Assembly (NCBI GenBank): GCA_964542755.1
Contig: CAZIWL010000086.1
Span: 1-18,633, forward strand
Length of the DNA stretch: 18,633 nucleotides
Direction of reading: 5' to 3'
Origin: SKLM01 sp964542755
GTDB lineage: Bacteria > Chloroflexota > Anaerolineae > B4-G1
In this document: one piece after another, positions 7,545-15,439 of the stretch
Layout of the letters: each line of letters begins with the position of its first letter
Position numbering within the stretch: the stretch's first letter is position 1
Made by a program: the position numbers and the translations under genes
The notes under the pieces: model-generated
What the model was told of the DNA's origin: nothing
Seen by the model: the letters and a program-made list of their open reading frames with translations, nothing else
Databases searched by the model: none

Positions 7545-7988
7545 TCAGGCCGTCTCCAGCTGTGAGGTGCAGTGCGGGCAGCGTGTCGCGTCGATGGGAA
7601 TCTCTGTCATACAGTACGGACACGTCTTCGTGGTGGGTTCGGCTGGCTGTTCGTCTTCCTTCCGCTGGAGGCGATTCACCTGACGCACGATGAGGAAGAG
7701 CGCCAGGGCGATAAGGATGAAATCGACGATGCTGTTGATGAAGAGACCGTAGTTGATCGTTGCAGCCCCGGCCTCCTCTGCCGCCGCCAGGCTCTCGTAG
7801 CGCCCCCCTGACAGATTGACATACAGCTCGGACAGGTCTGCATTCCCGAGAAGCATGCCGATGGGCGGCATGAGGATATCCGTCACGAATGAGTTCACGA
7901 TGGCGCTGAAGGCGCCTCCGATGATGATGCCGATCGCCAGGTCCAGCACGTTGCCGCGCAGGGCGAACTTCTTGAACTCCTTGATCAC
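7545..7988 (-). CDS. mscL: Large-conductance mechanosensitive channel MscL with C-terminal zinc ribbon
   Basis: This 147-residue inner-membrane channel opens under membrane tension to release solutes after osmotic downshock. The amphipathic N-terminus 'IKEFKKFALRGNVLDLAIG' runs into TM1 (about 14-40, with 'IIIGGAFSAIVNSFVTDIL'). A periplasmic loop of about 40 residues follows, then TM2 around 'INSIVDFILIALALFLIVRQ'. After the cytoplasmic linker there is a zinc ribbon, CPYC-x10-CPHC, in place of the short usual helix bundle end; ribbon-tailed MscLs are known in other bacteria. The start is GTG 7988, chosen because GGAGG lies five bases upstream and because the protein then begins exactly at the conserved MscL N-terminus. 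The open frame continues upstream to 8102 but that extension is not MscL-like. A sigma70-type promoter lies at 8160-8187. Confidence 0.95.
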   Translation of the reverse strand: MIKEFKKFALRGNVLDLAIGIIIGGAFSAIVNSFVTDILMPPIGMLLGNADLSELYVNLSGGRYESLAAAEEAGAATINYGLFINSIVDFILIALALFLIVRQVNRLQRKEDEQPAEPTTKTCPYCMTEIPIDATRCPHCTSQLETA

Positions 7989-7990
7989 GT

Positions 7991-7998
7991 CTCCCTCC
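7991..7998 (-). promoter_or_regulatory. Ribosome binding site fixing the mscL GTG start
   Basis: On the minus strand GGAGGGAG precedes GTG 7988; counted from the GGAGG core the spacer is five bases. This rules against the longer in-frame reading that starts at 8102. Confidence 0.8.
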
Positions 7999-8159
7999 TT
8001 CCTGGTCGCGACTATCGATGCCTGAGCCTGCCTGGCGCTCACACGCCACGGAGTGACCACCCTTTTCCGCGCCGCTACACCGGTTGACGGTCCACTCCCC
8101 ATCTTGGATGAAGCGGTACGACAGGAGCTTGCCCAGGCCTCCTGACAGCTTCCTATAGG

Positions 8160-8187
8160 AGTATACAGAAGCGCCGCGGTAAGTCAA
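8160..8187 (-). promoter_or_regulatory. Sigma70-type promoter for mscL
   Basis: On the minus strand TTGACT (-35, 8182-8187) and TATACT (-10, 8160-8165) are separated by 16 bases. Both boxes match five of six consensus positions. The predicted transcript starts near 8153 and runs into mscL. Confidence 0.6.
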
Positions 8188-8390
8188 ACAACTTCTTCTC
8201 GACGGACGCGCTGTTGCGTAGGGTGGCCGCGTGTGCTGTGTTGCAGGGGCGCCGTCGGATACACCTTCATCATCCCGTCGTACCCCGCGCGCGACAAGAG
8301 GGACAGAGGGAAAGAACTGACAGGGATTGGCAGGGGTCGCTAGGCCTTAAGGCACAGGGGCGAGGAGCTGCCCCCATCCGGCAGGATACG

Positions 8391-8465
8391 CCGCGGGCCT
8401 GTTCTCAGATGCGCCCGCGGAGCCAAACCGCAGGCATTGGCCAGTTTGGGATGTGGGCCGCGGGC
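8391..8465. repeat. CCGCGGGC repeats in direct and inverted orientation
   Basis: CCGCGGGC occurs at 8391-8398 and again at 8458-8465, with the inverted copy GCCCGCGG at 8413-8420 between them. The inverted copy can pair with either direct copy, giving two mutually exclusive stems (14-base or 37-base loop). The set starts 11 bases past the stop of the envelope-protein gene at 8476-9051, so it may end that transcript. No T-run is present. Confidence 0.4.
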
Positions 8466-8475
8466 GAAGTTCTGG

Positions 8476-9051
8476 CTACTCCGTGGATGCCAAGTAGAAC
8501 CGAAGGGTCGTCTCGTCGCTTGTAACCCCGACGAGTCGGAGGCCAGTTGACCCGGCGCGTTCCTCCAGCTGACGATTCACGTCCTCGTTCACGTCGTCCA
8601 GCATCCCGGCCGGGACGAACCCCGTGACGGGTAGCCGTCCAACTTCGACCCGCTCCAGGGCCACGCGCAGGTCACCTCCGTCCGTCGCCCGGAAAGACAC
8701 CGTGCCGCGGAAGATGGGATGGAGCGGTCCGACCTCCGCCTGCACTGCGAAGTCGGCGAGGGCGCCGGGTCGGATATCCAGATGTCCCGCCGTCAACGGC
8801 ACGGGCTGTGGCATCGTGGCACTGCTTTCCATGAACGTGCGATTGACGTAGGCCTCCTCGATGACCGCCTCCACGTCGTACGTCGCGGGGGCGGGGGGAG
8901 CCTCGGGGGGTGTACCCTCGCCCCCATTCAGGGCCAGCAGCCCGATGCCCAGACAGAGGGTCACGAGCAGTCCGAAGACGCCGCCCAGTAGGCAGCCCAG
9001 GGTTCGGTCCGAGGGTAGGGAAGACGACATCGATCTGCGCTTGACGCTCAT
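8476..9051 (-). CDS. Membrane-anchored envelope protein, paralogue A (function unknown)
   Basis: This 191-residue protein has a basic N-terminus (VKRR), one hydrophobic segment at about 18-41 ('GCLLGGVFGLLVTLCLGIGL') and a Pro-rich spacer at 48-56. An extracytoplasmic alpha/beta domain follows. It is paralogous to the adjacent product of 9114-9665: both have 'I-x-EAY-x-(N/D)R' after the spacer, an alternating hydrophobic middle, 'G(D/E)LR' strands, an amphipathic helix and an 'LGV/VGV-x3-DE' end strand. The pattern recalls the YpmS/LmeA type of lipid-interacting envelope proteins, but I cannot confirm a family. Start ATG 9051 is preferred because GAGGAG lies about 11 bases upstream and the hydrophobic segment then falls where an anchor should. 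An in-frame TTG at 9123 overlaps the stop of the upstream gene and is the alternative. The two genes are probably cotranscribed. Confidence 0.7.
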   Translation of the reverse strand: MSVKRRSMSSSLPSDRTLGCLLGGVFGLLVTLCLGIGLLALNGGEGTPPEAPPAPATYDVEAVIEEAYVNRTFMESSATMPQPVPLTAGHLDIRPGALADFAVQAEVGPLHPIFRGTVSFRATDGGDLRVALERVEVGRLPVTGFVPAGMLDDVNEDVNRQLEERAGSTGLRLVGVTSDETTLRFYLASTE

Positions 9052-9113
9052 AAGTGCGCGTTCTCCTCGCAATCTCCGGCTGGACGGGGCCGCGCCCCAT
9101 CTTTCACTGGACA

Positions 9114-9665
9114 CTATGGCCAACGTGCCGTGATGATGATCCGCTCCTCGTCCATCTCGACGCCGAGGATCCGGGCGCCCGCGCCGAGCCCGGCCTCGAC
9201 TTGCTCCTGGATGGTTCCCCCCATCATGTCGGACAGCCCCTCTTCATCCAGATCGAGCAGGTCCATGAGGTCCCCTCCGGCTGTTTCGATGCTCTCGATG
9301 CCTAGCCTAAGCTCCCCGTTCTCAGCAAACATCGTGAGGGTGATCGCTACGTCCAGCTCGGCGAGTAGGAGGTCTATTTTCGCTGTGAGCACCAGCCGGT
9401 TGTCGCTTCGGACGTCGAGGTCAGCGCTGTCCCCCATCGACGCGGGCAGCGCGCTGGTCAGCATCCGATCCAGATACGCCTCCTGGACGTAAATGGTGAT
9501 GTCTGGCTTCGCCGGATCCGATACGGGAGGGGCGGGCAGCGGACCGCCCAGAGCTGGCGCCAGTATCAGCCCCAGAAGTCCACAGCTTGTGACGATGCCC
9601 ACGATCGCTGCGCCCAGGCAGCCCGTCCAGACCGGCGCCAGGGTGTTCGCACGTTTCGATTCCAT
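9114..9665 (-). CDS. Membrane-anchored envelope protein, paralogue B (function unknown)
   Basis: This 183-residue protein has a short basic N-terminus, a hydrophobic segment at about 13-40 and a Pro/Ala-rich spacer. The extracytoplasmic domain begins at about residue 53 with 'ITIYVQEAYLDRMLTSALP'. VTSC at residues 25-28 matches a lipobox, but the hydrophobic stretch continues after it, so a plain membrane anchor is as likely as a lipoprotein. Similarity to paralogue A, immediately downstream, shows a tandem duplication. The fold may be an elongated lipid-binding type, which is a guess from the alternating hydrophobic strands and long amphipathic helix. Start ATG 9665 has a good site, AGGAAGGA, about five bases upstream. 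It lies downstream of nadE on the same strand, 169 bases away. Confidence 0.75.
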   Translation of the reverse strand: MESKRANTLAPVWTGCLGAAIVGIVTSCGLLGLILAPALGGPLPAPPVSDPAKPDITIYVQEAYLDRMLTSALPASMGDSADLDVRSDNRLVLTAKIDLLLAELDVAITLTMFAENGELRLGIESIETAGGDLMDLLDLDEEGLSDMMGGTIQEQVEAGLGAGARILGVEMDEERIIITARWP

Positions 9666-9834
9666 AGGCGTCCTTCCTGGAGTTAACCGGTCTCAGCCAG
9701 CAAACTGACGCACGTAGTTCTCGGGGCACTGGGAGCCGGCTGCCCTCCCGGCGGCTGCCACGTCCTGCGGTGCAGTGCCTCCGCGGTCGAGGCTCCGTCG
9801 CACCTGGATCCACGGGGCGCGGACGCAACCCACG

Positions 9835-10764
9835 TCACGGAGAGCCGAGTTGAGTGAATGCGGGCTCCGGCGGCAGCTGACGCATGTGCTCGGAGCGCTG
9901 GTGCATGTGGCGTACAGTCTCCACGGTCGCAAGGTCTGTGTCGGCCTCCTTTGAGATCTCATCGTCGGAGTCGCCCAGCTGCAAACCGTAGAGGACACGG
10001 TCGAGGATGTCGTACGTCATGCCGAAAGCCGTCTCATCGTCGATTCCCGGCATAAGGTCGGCGGTCGGCGCTTTGTCGATGATGGGCCGGGGCACCTCCA
10101 GGAAACGCGCCAACTGGCGTACCTGTGTCTTGAGCAGCGGCAGGATCGGCTGGGCGTCGGCGACGCTGTCACCCCACTTCACCATGGAGCCCGTGAGGGT
10201 CTCGGTCTTGTTCGCAGCCCCCAGCATCAAGCGGTTCTCTAGCTCGGCGTGGAAGTAGAGGGTGACCATGCGCACCCGGTGCTTCGCCCGGGCGTACGCG
10301 TGGCCTGCGTCGATGACGCGTTGGCCCGGTCGCCCGTGGGTACCCTTAAGCCCCGTCACGAAGGGGTTCTCGCCGAGACGCTGCTGATACAGCTTGAGGG
10401 TGGCCCGCACCGCCTCCGCCTTGATCCTCCGGTTAACGAGGAGCCGGATCGGTGCCTTCCGATAGATGCCGAGCTCCTTCAGAGTTGGGGTGATGTCGAT
10501 CACCTCGTGGGCTGCCCCCAGGTGGTCCATCAACAGTCGACCGTCCTCGGTGCTGTGCGGACTCGAATCGCGCTCAGGTAGCAGGAGCCCCAGGACCTGC
10601 TCGGGGCCCACTGCGCGGACTGCCAGGGTCACCGAGACGGCCGAGTCGATGCCGCCGCTGACACCGACGATGATGCCGTCTCGCTCAAGTCGCTCCATTT
10701 GGTCGCGAATAAACGCCTCCGCTTCCTGGGCTACGATGTCGGGGTCGATGCTTAGGTCGTACAA
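9835..10764 (-). CDS. nadE: NH3-dependent NAD(+) synthetase
   Basis: This 309-residue cytoplasmic enzyme catalyses the last step of NAD synthesis: nicotinate adenine dinucleotide plus ATP and ammonia to NAD. The N-type ATP pyrophosphatase loop is VSGGIDSAVS (about residues 34-43). The later substrate-binding signature appears as 'MLGAANKTETLTGSMVKWGD' followed by SVADAQPILPL; the usual form has KYGDGxAD. A region of about 60 residues between them, rich in basic residues (KAPIRLLVNRRIKAEAVR onward), is longer than in the classical 275-residue bacterial enzyme, giving a variant subfamily. No glutaminase domain is present, so ammonia must come from elsewhere. The start is TTG, supported by GGAGGAG seven bases upstream (10772-10778). 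It follows the FHA-subtilase gene by 62 bases on the same strand and may share its transcript, although the functions look unrelated. Confidence 0.88.
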   Translation of the reverse strand: MYDLSIDPDIVAQEAEAFIRDQMERLERDGIIVGVSGGIDSAVSVTLAVRAVGPEQVLGLLLPERDSSPHSTEDGRLLMDHLGAAHEVIDITPTLKELGIYRKAPIRLLVNRRIKAEAVRATLKLYQQRLGENPFVTGLKGTHGRPGQRVIDAGHAYARAKHRVRMVTLYFHAELENRLMLGAANKTETLTGSMVKWGDSVADAQPILPLLKTQVRQLARFLEVPRPIIDKAPTADLMPGIDDETAFGMTYDILDRVLYGLQLGDSDDEISKEADTDLATVETVRHMHQRSEHMRQLPPEPAFTQLGSP

Positions 10765-10771
10765 GGGATGG

Positions 10772-10778
10772 CTCCTCC
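10772..10778 (-). promoter_or_regulatory. Ribosome binding site for the nadE TTG start
   Basis: GGAGGAG on the minus strand, seven bases before TTG 10764, supports this non-ATG start. Confidence 0.7.
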
Positions 10779-10826
10779 ATCTGTCGATCTGTCTGTGACG
10801 GCAAGGATTTCCGAAGTCGGTGAGGA

Positions 10827-13604
10827 CTATCGGCGAAAGGTCAGGATGGTACTCCCAATTCGAATCCGATCCCCATCCTGTAGCGGGTGGACCTGGGCCA
10901 GGCGCTCATTGACGAAGGTCCCGTTCGTGCTGTTCAGGTCAGAGAGCACGTAGTGACCAGATCGTGGTTCGATGCGGGCGTGGCGTCTGGACGCCAGTTT
11001 GTCTTCCAGGCGCAGGTCGGCATCGGCAGCCCGACCGATGACGAGGCCGGCTGGCGTCAGGGTGACCTGTTCTCCGTCCATACGGAGCCACGCCGAGGCC
11101 ACCACTGGCGACGGAGAGACGCGGACCAGCGTCGTGCCGCCGAAGCGGACCTCGCTCCCCGGTGCCAGAGTTCCTTCGGCGACGCGCTCTCCATCGATGA
11201 AGGTGCCGTTCGAGCTGTCCAGGTCTTGGACGCGACACGTCCCCCCGACGCACTGGATGCGTGCGTGGTGTCGTGAGACCTTGGGATCGTCCAATACGAC
11301 GTCGTTCTCGCTCCCTCGCCCGACCGTGATCGTACCTTCGCGCAGGGTGACGGAAGGCCCGCCTGCTGCTCTCAGTTGACCATACGCTGGGTCGGCTCGC
11401 GGGGCAGGAGGGGGCAGCGGAGCCGATCCCTCGCCCGGCACGCGGGCCGGGGCCGGGCCCGGACCTGGGGACTCCTTCCGGGCGATGAGGAGCATGGCCG
11501 CCCCACCGAGGACGGCTGTTCCACCGCAAAGCCCGATGCCTGCCAACCCCACCAGCAGCGCGACCGGTGCCGAGGACGTGGATGACGTGGCGGGCGCCCA
11601 GGGTGTTGCCGTCGTCAGGAGATCGACCGGCTCGACCGTGGGCGCCGGCGTCAGCGTCGGCATAGGCGTCAACACGGGGACGAGGGTCTCCATCATGGAC
11701 GTCGGGATGGGAAGCTCCGTCGCTTCAGGGAGGACCGGCTCGGCCTCGACCACCGGCGGGGCCGGGAGCTGGAGACGACCATACCCAAACGCGGTGTCGG
11801 GGCCGACCGGCCCCAGGTCGAGTGCGTTGGTAGTGAGATAGGCCCACACCTCATCCCGGTTGAGCGCCGGAAAGCTGCTCCAGACGAGCGCGGCTGCCCC
11901 GGCGACGTGGGGCGTCGAGGCTGAGGTCCCGTCAAATCCGTCTCTCCCGTACGTGGCGCCGGATACGCCCGCCGGCGCGCTCAGATCGGGCTTGAGCCTC
12001 CCGTCGGATGTTGGGCCCTGTGAGCTGTACGTCGCGATGCTGTCGTCCCGATACTCGGTGGCGCCAACGGTGAGCGCCCCATGCGCGTCCCCGGGGCTGC
12101 CCAGGCTGTGGTCCACCACCGGAAACTCAATGTCGGCTCCTCGCACGTAGATGTCGAGGATTGCCGGTCGGGAGGTCTTGTACGCGGAGACGGACACGTA
12201 GTAGACCTCGCCACTGACCGTGTAGAGGACCAGTCCCTCCGCCGAGACCTGCCCCGGGCTCCCGTCCTGAGCATCCTCCGCGGACGCCAGCAAATCGCCG
12301 TTTCTGTCGTAGACGAAGAGTTCGTAGTCCTCTGTCACGGATTCCCAGTCGTTCCAATTGAGGATCACCGTCACGCTGTCGCTGTACGACTCGATAGCCA
12401 TTTCCTCGCTGCCGTCGGGAAACTCGTGGAGTCCGTCACCGTCCTGGTCCGTGAACTGTCCGCGGTAGTGGCTCTCCGCCTCGTTCCCGGCCGAATTCAC
12501 CCACAGCACACCTGCATCGACAGCGCGATCGACCAACTCTACGTACGGACCGGTCCCATCCATCGGGGCCATCACGGCGTTCGCCGAGTGGCTGATGATG
12601 TGCACGTCCTGGTCCAGCAGCCATTCGACGGCCTGGCCCTCCGTCACGTAGGTCCCATCATAGTAGGCGAAAAAAAGCTCCGCTCCCGGAGCCATCTCGT
12701 ACACGATCTCTGCACAGGCGGTGCCGTGGACCTCGTCACTGGTGTCCGGCTCAGCTCCGTAGACAAAGGAGCGGGCAGTCACCTGCCCCGGGAGCTCTGT
12801 GCCGAGCAAGGGGCGGTAGCCGTCAAATCCGAGGTCCAGAACGCCGATACGGATTCCCTCTCCGATCACACCGGCCTCGTGCCAGACCCCGGCTCCCGTG
12901 ATGGAGACCCCCTCGCCCTCCACGCTCGGCACCCGGTCCAGCTTGTTGAGGATAGGCAACTCCAGCCGGATGATGTGCTCCATCTGCGTCAGCTGCTGAA
13001 AAAGAGCCTCTGTGCCCTCCTCCCCGGACAGACGCTGAATCAGACCGAACGGCACCCCCACATTGATCCGCGTGTCGTAGCTGCCCTCCACGACGATGCC
13101 AGCCTGTCGGAGCTCCTCCACCACCGCCCCAACATTCTCGGCGCGGTCCACCACCAGGGTGATCCGGATCTCACCCCGGGCATTCAAGAGACCACGCTGC
13201 TGCGCCAGCTCCTCCGCTGCTTCCAGCCCCCCCTCCTCGTACGCTATGAGGAAGTCCTTGTAGACAGACCCCAGCACCGCATCTTCCAGTAGCCCCGACA
13301 ACTCAGGATACTGCGACGAAAGCTCCTTGAGCGAGCGGGGTGGCGCCACCACGATCCCGGCTGGGGTCTTGGAGCGCAGGCTCCACGCGAGCCACCCGGG
13401 CAGGCCCTCCGGGGACTGGGTGAGGGCCCAGATCGCCGTGCCGGCTGCCACGAGCACCACAGCACCGACCACGGTCAGGCCGAGCAGGATCCGCTGGTGA
13501 GTTTGGAGCCTCGCCAGGATCATACGGGACCGCCGGGCCTCCCGGATCAGCTCCGGGCTCAATTCCATCGAGGGCGGGGTTGGGCGGTCTTCCTGATAGT
13601 CCAT
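10827..13604 (-). CDS. Two-pass membrane subtilisin-like protease with tandem cytoplasmic FHA domains
   Basis: This 925-residue protein begins with a basic cytoplasmic N-terminus and TM1 (about 39-61). A helical and prodomain-like stretch covers about 95-222. The S8 subtilase domain runs from about 235 to 612, with D257 (VLDLGFDG), H293 (VHGTACAE), oxyanion N374 (NSAGNEAE) and catalytic S561 (DGTSASTPHVAG), so the triad is complete. A beta-rich PPC-like insert with a DQDGDG calcium-type loop lies at about 380-490. A Thr/Pro stalk (615-675) leads to TM2 (about 680-707). Two FHA domains follow: FHA1 (about 751-830) with GRGSENDV, SRHHAR and SSNGTF, and FHA2 (about 845-925) with GRAADADL, SRRHAR and STNGTF. 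Basic residues flank both membrane segments on the same side, placing the protease outside and the FHA domains inside. FHA domains bind phosphothreonine, and a kinase gene lies directly upstream. The ribosome binding site at ATG 13604 is weak. The fusion itself is seen directly; its role is inference. Confidence 0.92.
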   Translation of the reverse strand: MDYQEDRPTPPSMELSPELIREARRSRMILARLQTHQRILLGLTVVGAVVLVAAGTAIWALTQSPEGLPGWLAWSLRSKTPAGIVVAPPRSLKELSSQYPELSGLLEDAVLGSVYKDFLIAYEEGGLEAAEELAQQRGLLNARGEIRITLVVDRAENVGAVVEELRQAGIVVEGSYDTRINVGVPFGLIQRLSGEEGTEALFQQLTQMEHIIRLELPILNKLDRVPSVEGEGVSITGAGVWHEAGVIGEGIRIGVLDLGFDGYRPLLGTELPGQVTARSFVYGAEPDTSDEVHGTACAEIVYEMAPGAELFFAYYDGTYVTEGQAVEWLLDQDVHIISHSANAVMAPMDGTGPYVELVDRAVDAGVLWVNSAGNEAESHYRGQFTDQDGDGLHEFPDGSEEMAIESYSDSVTVILNWNDWESVTEDYELFVYDRNGDLLASAEDAQDGSPGQVSAEGLVLYTVSGEVYYVSVSAYKTSRPAILDIYVRGADIEFPVVDHSLGSPGDAHGALTVGATEYRDDSIATYSSQGPTSDGRLKPDLSAPAGVSGATYGRDGFDGTSASTPHVAGAAALVWSSFPALNRDEVWAYLTTNALDLGPVGPDTAFGYGRLQLPAPPVVEAEPVLPEATELPIPTSMMETLVPVLTPMPTLTPAPTVEPVDLLTTATPWAPATSSTSSAPVALLVGLAGIGLCGGTAVLGGAAMLLIARKESPGPGPAPARVPGEGSAPLPPPAPRADPAYGQLRAAGGPSVTLREGTITVGRGSENDVVLDDPKVSRHHARIQCVGGTCRVQDLDSSNGTFIDGERVAEGTLAPGSEVRFGGTTLVRVSPSPVVASAWLRMDGEQVTLTPAGLVIGRAADADLRLEDKLASRRHARIEPRSGHYVLSDLNSTNGTFVNERLAQVHPLQDGDRIRIGSTILTFRR

Positions 13605-13684
13605 GGGCTTAGTCTAGTCGTGCGCGGTCGCAGAGACTCGGCCCCTCAGCGGGCGAGGGCCGATGGGCAGTGGCGGGCGCAGGT

Positions 13685-15433
13685 TCAGTCGCTGACCTCG
13701 TACACCACCAGGTTGTCGAAATGAATCTCCGAGGGGGCATCCTCGTAGGACGTGGTCATCAGGGCGATATCCCCTCCGCTGTACGTTGTGTCATCGGCCG
13801 TTGCCAGAAGGCGGTCATTCACCCACAGGCTGATGGTCGAGCCGTTGCATACGGCCCGGATGCGGTTCGTCGCGTTCCCCCGACGCACGATGTCCGACTT
13901 CTGGAACTCAATCAGGGGCACGAAGGATGCGTCTTTTCGAAGGTAGATGCCGTAGAATCCGTCGCCGGCGACGAGCAGATGGTACCCATCGCCGCCAGGC
14001 TGCATCCGACACCCGATGCCGTAGTCGTTGTCGTCCGCTGGACCGGCCTGGACCTGGGTGGCGTCCACCTCGATGGCTGCATCGGTGAAGAAGAGCCCTG
14101 CCACGCCCCACATCCACTTCAGCTCGCCCGCCGATGTCACGACGTAGGCCCCGCTTGCGGCCTCCAAGCTCCCGCCTGGATACTCTCCAATCTCCCAGCC
14201 TGACCATGGGTTCTCGAAGTCCTCCTCAAAGAGGATGATATCCTGGAGGGGAGACGGGGTGTCCGTGGGCGGGACCGGTGTGTCTATCCGCGGCGTCGCC
14301 GAGGGCGGCAGGGGCGGGTTCGTCGGTGAGGCGTAACGCGTGACCGTCACTGGTTGCTGGACGGCCGCGGTATCGGTCGCGTCCTGGGAACTGGGCGATG
14401 CTCCGCCCAGGGCGATCAGACCTACCACCACACCCGCTGCCGCCAACCCGAGGCAGGCTAGGCCGGCGACGAGCAGCCCAACACCTCCCAGCCCGAGGAG
14501 CTGCCTTGATGGCTTCTTGTCCACTCGGGTCTCGACAGGGACTGCCGGGCGGCTTGGGCGGGCTGGAACGGGCGCAGCCTGCGCCGCTTGCCTCAGGGCA
14601 TCCACGAAGGCCGTGCAGGATGGATACCGTTGTCCCTTCTCTTTCGCCAGAGCCCTGCTCAGGACGGACGTTGCCGCCCGGGGAAGGTCGGGGCGGGCGT
14701 CGTGGAGCGGCGGCGGTCCCTCGTGTACGATCTTGTAGAGGAGCGTTGGCGTGCTCTCGGCCTTGAATGGCGCCTTGCCCACAAGCATCTCATACGCGAT
14801 CACGCCCAGTGCGTACTGGTCCGTCCGACGGTCGACATCGTCCCCGCGGGCCTGTTCCGGGGCCATATACTCCGGCGTCCCCATGACGGCGCCACTCCGC
14901 GTGAGTCGCGTCGATCGCGACGCCCGGGCGATGCCGAAGTCCATCAGCGTTACGTGCCCGTCGTCGCTCACCACGACGTTACTCGGCTTGATGTCGCGGT
15001 GGACCAGTCCGTTCTCGTGAGCGTAGTCCAGGGCCGAGGCCAACGGCTTGAGAATCCGCAGCGCCTCCCCGATTGACGTCGGTCCCCGCTCCTTGATCAG
15101 TTGGGCCACCGTCTTTCCCTCGACGTAGTCCATGGAGAAGTAGTACGAGCCGCGGTCCCGACCCACGTCGTAGATGGTGACGATATTCGGATGGCGAAGC
15201 CGCGCCGCCGCCCTAGCCTCTCGTAGAAAGCGTTCTACGAACTCCTCCTCCCAGGTCAGGTGAGGGGCCATCACCTTGAGGGCCACGTACCGTTCGAGCG
15301 TCGGGTCGTAGCCCTTGTAAACGGTGCCCATGCCCCCTTGACCAATCTCGGAACCTACCTGGTACTTCCCGAGTCGCGTTCCTGTGAGGCTCTGCGGCTG
15401 GCCGCTCGAACTGAGTTCGCTATCCATGTCCAT
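13685..15433 (-). CDS. Membrane Ser/Thr protein kinase with jelly-roll-like ectodomain
   Basis: The kinase domain (about residues 26-285 counted from ATG 15439) is complete: glycine loop GQGGMGTVY (33-41), K55, E74, HRDIKPSN (147-154), DFG (167-169), activation-loop threonines 177 and 180, and APE (193-195). A basic juxtamembrane stretch and one TM segment (about 313-345) follow, then a Pro/Thr stalk (370-396). The ectodomain at about 400-584 has FEEDFENPWSGWEIGEY and strands ending in 'EIHFDNLVVYEV', typical of LamG/DUF1080-like beta-sandwich modules. This replaces the PASTA repeats of the classical PknB type. It should phosphorylate Ser/Thr on cytoplasmic partners in response to an external ligand; the FHA-subtilase 80 bases downstream is the obvious candidate reader. 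Three in-frame ATGs (15439, 15433, 15427) compete. GGGAG touches the first and is six bases from the second, so 15433 is chosen. Confidence 0.9.
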   Translation of the reverse strand: MDMDSELSSSGQPQSLTGTRLGKYQVGSEIGQGGMGTVYKGYDPTLERYVALKVMAPHLTWEEEFVERFLREARAAARLRHPNIVTIYDVGRDRGSYYFSMDYVEGKTVAQLIKERGPTSIGEALRILKPLASALDYAHENGLVHRDIKPSNVVVSDDGHVTLMDFGIARASRSTRLTRSGAVMGTPEYMAPEQARGDDVDRRTDQYALGVIAYEMLVGKAPFKAESTPTLLYKIVHEGPPPLHDARPDLPRAATSVLSRALAKEKGQRYPSCTAFVDALRQAAQAAPVPARPSRPAVPVETRVDKKPSRQLLGLGGVGLLVAGLACLGLAAAGVVVGLIALGGASPSSQDATDTAAVQQPVTVTRYASPTNPPLPPSATPRIDTPVPPTDTPSPLQDIILFEEDFENPWSGWEIGEYPGGSLEAASGAYVVTSAGELKWMWGVAGLFFTDAAIEVDATQVQAGPADDNDYGIGCRMQPGGDGYHLLVAGDGFYGIYLRKDASFVPLIEFQKSDIVRRGNATNRIRAVCNGSTISLWVNDRLLATADDTTYSGGDIALMTTSYEDAPSEIHFDNLVVYEVSD

Positions 15434-15439
15434 CTCCAT

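Larger units (their letters stand above)
7989..8475. other. Intergenic gap upstream of mscL
   Basis: This stretch holds the mscL leader and promoter (8160-8187) and a CCGCGGGC repeat set (8391-8465) just beyond the end of the next minus-strand gene. A 10-bp palindrome, GCCTTAAGGC, occurs at 8344-8353. I find no convincing gene; the open frames at 8214-8525 (plus) and 7507-8187 (minus) lack ribosome binding sites and recognisable content. If the promoter is right, the mscL leader is about 160 bases, long enough for regulation, but I recognise no riboswitch. Confidence 0.55.

Noticed and set aside
7989..8102. N-terminal extension of MscL from an upstream ATG at 8102
   Set aside because: The extension is not MscL-like, and a strong ribosome binding site directly precedes GTG 7988, where the conserved N-terminus begins.
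9052..9123. Longer form of envelope protein A from TTG 9123, overlapping the upstream stop
   Set aside because: Translational coupling is possible, but the 24 added residues would put a hydrophilic stretch before the anchor, and ATG 9051 has its own site. Kept as an alternative in the gene entry.
12081..13292. Long open frame of 403 codons on the plus strand
   Set aside because: It lies wholly antisense to the FHA-subtilase gene, whose domains and catalytic residues are intact. The peptide has no recognisable domain; it is a product of G+C-rich codon bias.
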